64,000 nucleotides of DNA. Source: Deltaproteobacteria bacterium. Its GTDB lineage: Bacteria > Myxococcota_A > UBA796 > CAJQPC01. Positions 62,823-64,000 of this stretch are shown here, in pieces. The notes below the pieces were generated by a model. The model made no database searches. It was not told where the DNA came from and worked only from the letters and a program-made list of their open reading frames with translations. The stretch's first letter is position 1. Each line of letters starts with the position of its first letter. The DNA lies in contig JADKFE010000005.1 of NCBI GenBank assembly GCA_016717595.1, positions 62,001 to 126,000 of the forward strand, read 5' to 3'. Position numbers and translations under genes: made by a program.

Positions 62823-63356
62823 ATGAGGTCCAACAGCGTCTGGCGCAACCACAACCTCTGGGTGTGCCTCAACCATCTGCCCTGCGTGCGTTACCCGGCG
62901 GGCACCCAAGCCTGTTGGTACCACGGCTGCAAGTCCGTGCGTCCCCCAGAGAAAGACCGCCCGGCGCCCGACGTCGTCGACCCCATCGCGGCCATCGCGC
63001 CGGTCGCGCCCAAGCTGGCCCCCAAGCCGGTGAAGGTCAAGAAGCCCAAGCCGACGCGCCCTCTGCGCGCCCGGGACGACGACTCCAGCGACGACGACGT
63101 GCCGACGGGTGAGGCCCCCAGCGCGTCTCGCGCCTCCAAGGTGGACCTCGACGACGAGCCCATCATCCTCGACGCCAACGGCGTTCAGCTCTGCGCCTGG
63201 AAAGACTGCGGCAAACCCGCCCGTCCCAACTCCAAGTATTGCTCGCGCAACTGCTCCAACAAGAACGCCCGCTGGCGTCACCGGCAGCGGGATCCCGAAG
63301 AAGAAGAAGAGGAGGCGCGCCTCGCCGCCGCGGCCGCCGCCGCCGCGGGGGAGTGA
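62823..63356 (+). CDS. Putative zinc-binding protein with paired Cys clusters
   Basis: 177 residues from the ATG at 62823 with GGAGA six bases upstream. An N-terminal Cys/His region (WVCLNHLPCVRYPAGTQACW, then YHGCKSV) and a C-terminal one (LCAWKDCGKPARPNSKYCSR, then NCSNKNARWRHRQR) look like zinc knuckles, the latter resembling small nucleic-acid-binding ribbons. Between them is a Lys/Pro-rich then Asp-rich linker. The tail is Glu-rich then poly-Ala. It is probably a cytosolic DNA- or RNA-binding protein. No family can be named with confidence. Confidence 0.65.
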   Translation: MRSNSVWRNHNLWVCLNHLPCVRYPAGTQACWYHGCKSVRPPEKDRPAPDVVDPIAAIAPVAPKLAPKPVKVKKPKPTRPLRARDDDSSDDDVPTGEAPSASRASKVDLDDEPIILDANGVQLCAWKDCGKPARPNSKYCSRNCSNKNARWRHRQRDPEEEEEEARLAAAAAAAAGE

Positions 63357-63384
63357 GCCGAGGCGCTGTGAGGGGCGCTGGCGT

Positions 63385-64000
63385 TTAGCCGCGCCCACCG
63401 AGCGGCGAGAACAGCGGGGGTCGGCGCTCAGAGGGGCGCGGCGTCGGGTCTTGTGGGGTGTCCAGCGCCGCGTGGGCGCGTGAGGCCCCGAGCACTGTGC
63501 CTGGCCCCGACGCCCGGGCGAGGCGAAGCTGCTCCGCCGCGCTGCGGATGAGGCCCTCGACGGAGTCTCCGGCCTCGACGGTAGACGCGACCCCGGCGGA
63601 GAACGTGGCGCGCACCCGCACGCCCTCCCCGGCGTCAAAGGCCGTCTCTTGCAGGTCGTGGAGCAGGCCGCCGATGACCATCAGCGCGTCTTGGGGCCCG
63701 GCGCCGCACAGCGCGACCATAAACTCGGCCCCGCCCCAGCGCCCGCGCAGATCCTCCACCCGAAACCGTGTGGTGAGCAGCTTGCCCAGGCCCATGAGCA
63801 CGTTGTCTCCGGCGGCGAGGCCGTGCAGCTCGTTCAGCTCACGGAAGAGGTCGACGCTGAGGTGAACCACAGACACCGGGCGGCCGCTGCGCCGGGCCTC
63901 GCCGAGCCGCGCCGCGAGCTGCTCGGTGAACACCTGGCGGCTCAGCAGGCCGGTGAGGGGGTCGCGGTCGTGCAGCTCTCGGGCGCGGCGGTGGCGCTCG
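63385..64000 (-). CDS. GGDEF-domain protein with altered active site (partial)
   Basis: The gene enters from the right edge; about 205 C-terminal residues are visible. DRDPLTGLLSRQVFTEQL is the typical GGDEF domain entry and VHLSVDLFRELNELHGLAAGDNVL its metal-binding region, although the usual D-x-D-x-F-K metal motif reads HLSVDLFRE. The signature loop is RWGGAEFMV, with Ala where catalytic diguanylate cyclases have Asp or Glu. The domain may therefore be inactive or act as a GTP/c-di-GMP sensor. A Pro/Arg-rich tail follows. Upstream sensory domains lie outside the window. Confidence 0.82.
   Translation of the reverse strand, partial: ERHRRARELHDRDPLTGLLSRQVFTEQLAARLGEARRSGRPVSVVHLSVDLFRELNELHGLAAGDNVLMGLGKLLTTRFRVEDLRGRWGGAEFMVALCGAGPQDALMVIGGLLHDLQETAFDAGEGVRVRATFSAGVASTVEAGDSVEGLIRSAAEQLRLARASGPGTVLGASRAHAALDTPQDPTPRPSERRPPLFSPLGGRG

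Overview
The window is one stretch of a high-GC bacterial chromosome, most likely a Myxococcota (former Deltaproteobacteria) relative. The evidence is: secreted proteins ending in a Cys-rich segment, a hydrophobic stretch and an Arg cluster (MYXO-CTERM-like tails); PknB-type Ser/Thr kinases, one fused to ATPase-like and TPR regions; an MglA-like GTPase; a fused isobutyryl-CoA mutase; PEGA and Asp/Glu-rich proteins; and strong GC bias at third codon positions. No rRNA, tRNA, CRISPR array or intact insertion sequence was recognised.

Layout. 1-4.8 kb: end of an unknown gene, a lipoprotein, a DUF2237 protein with a secreted alpha-amylase, and a cluster of small, partly eroded toxin-antitoxin genes. 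4.9-10 kb: cyanophycinase, a KAS III-like synthase, a cytochrome c/ChrA pair, and a frameshifted MYXO-CTERM protein. 10-19 kb: PEGA protein, S46 peptidase, sdhCAB, gph and a membrane glycosyltransferase. 19.3-25.7 kb: icmF, a death-like/effector-associated-like domain protein with an acidic tail, MOSC, DUF2804, MglA-like GTPase. 25.7-33.2 kb: an AT-rich structured intergenic region, a kinase/pseudo-ATPase/TPR protein, and an operon of an EVE protein, two unknowns and the radical SAM protein ArsS. 33.5-39.5 kb: a tightly overlapping phenolic-lipid-type operon (type III PKS, ICMT-like methyltransferase, ACP, fatty-acyl-AMP ligase, FAD oxidoreductase) divergent from a fatty acid desaturase. 39.6-42 kb: a decayed DUF262/HipA island with a 20-G run. 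42-52.4 kb: a quinone oxidoreductase and a four-gene efflux operon (MFP, two RND pumps, TolC). 52.5-64 kb: methylmalonyl-CoA epimerase, NagZ, a toxin-first TA pair, a candidate graspetide locus (53-aa repeat peptide plus ATP-grasp ligase), a decayed zinc-chaperone gene beside a Fur/Zur-like box, ATP sulfurylase, OmpA with thrombospondin-3 repeats, another kinase, and part of a GGDEF protein.

The best candidate for an undescribed system is the two-gene graspetide locus at 55130-56182. Its peptide carries two 14-residue repeats rich in Thr/Lys and Glu/Asp, and the MvdD-like ATP-grasp gene begins six bases after the peptide's stop codon. The second most interesting system is the type III PKS operon, which carries its own acyl-activating and carrier proteins. 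Three otherwise intact genes are each broken by what looks like a single-base indel. Together with the 20-G run this raises the possibility of assembly errors, kept separate here from the true gene decay at 39.6-41.8 kb and 56.5-57.4 kb.
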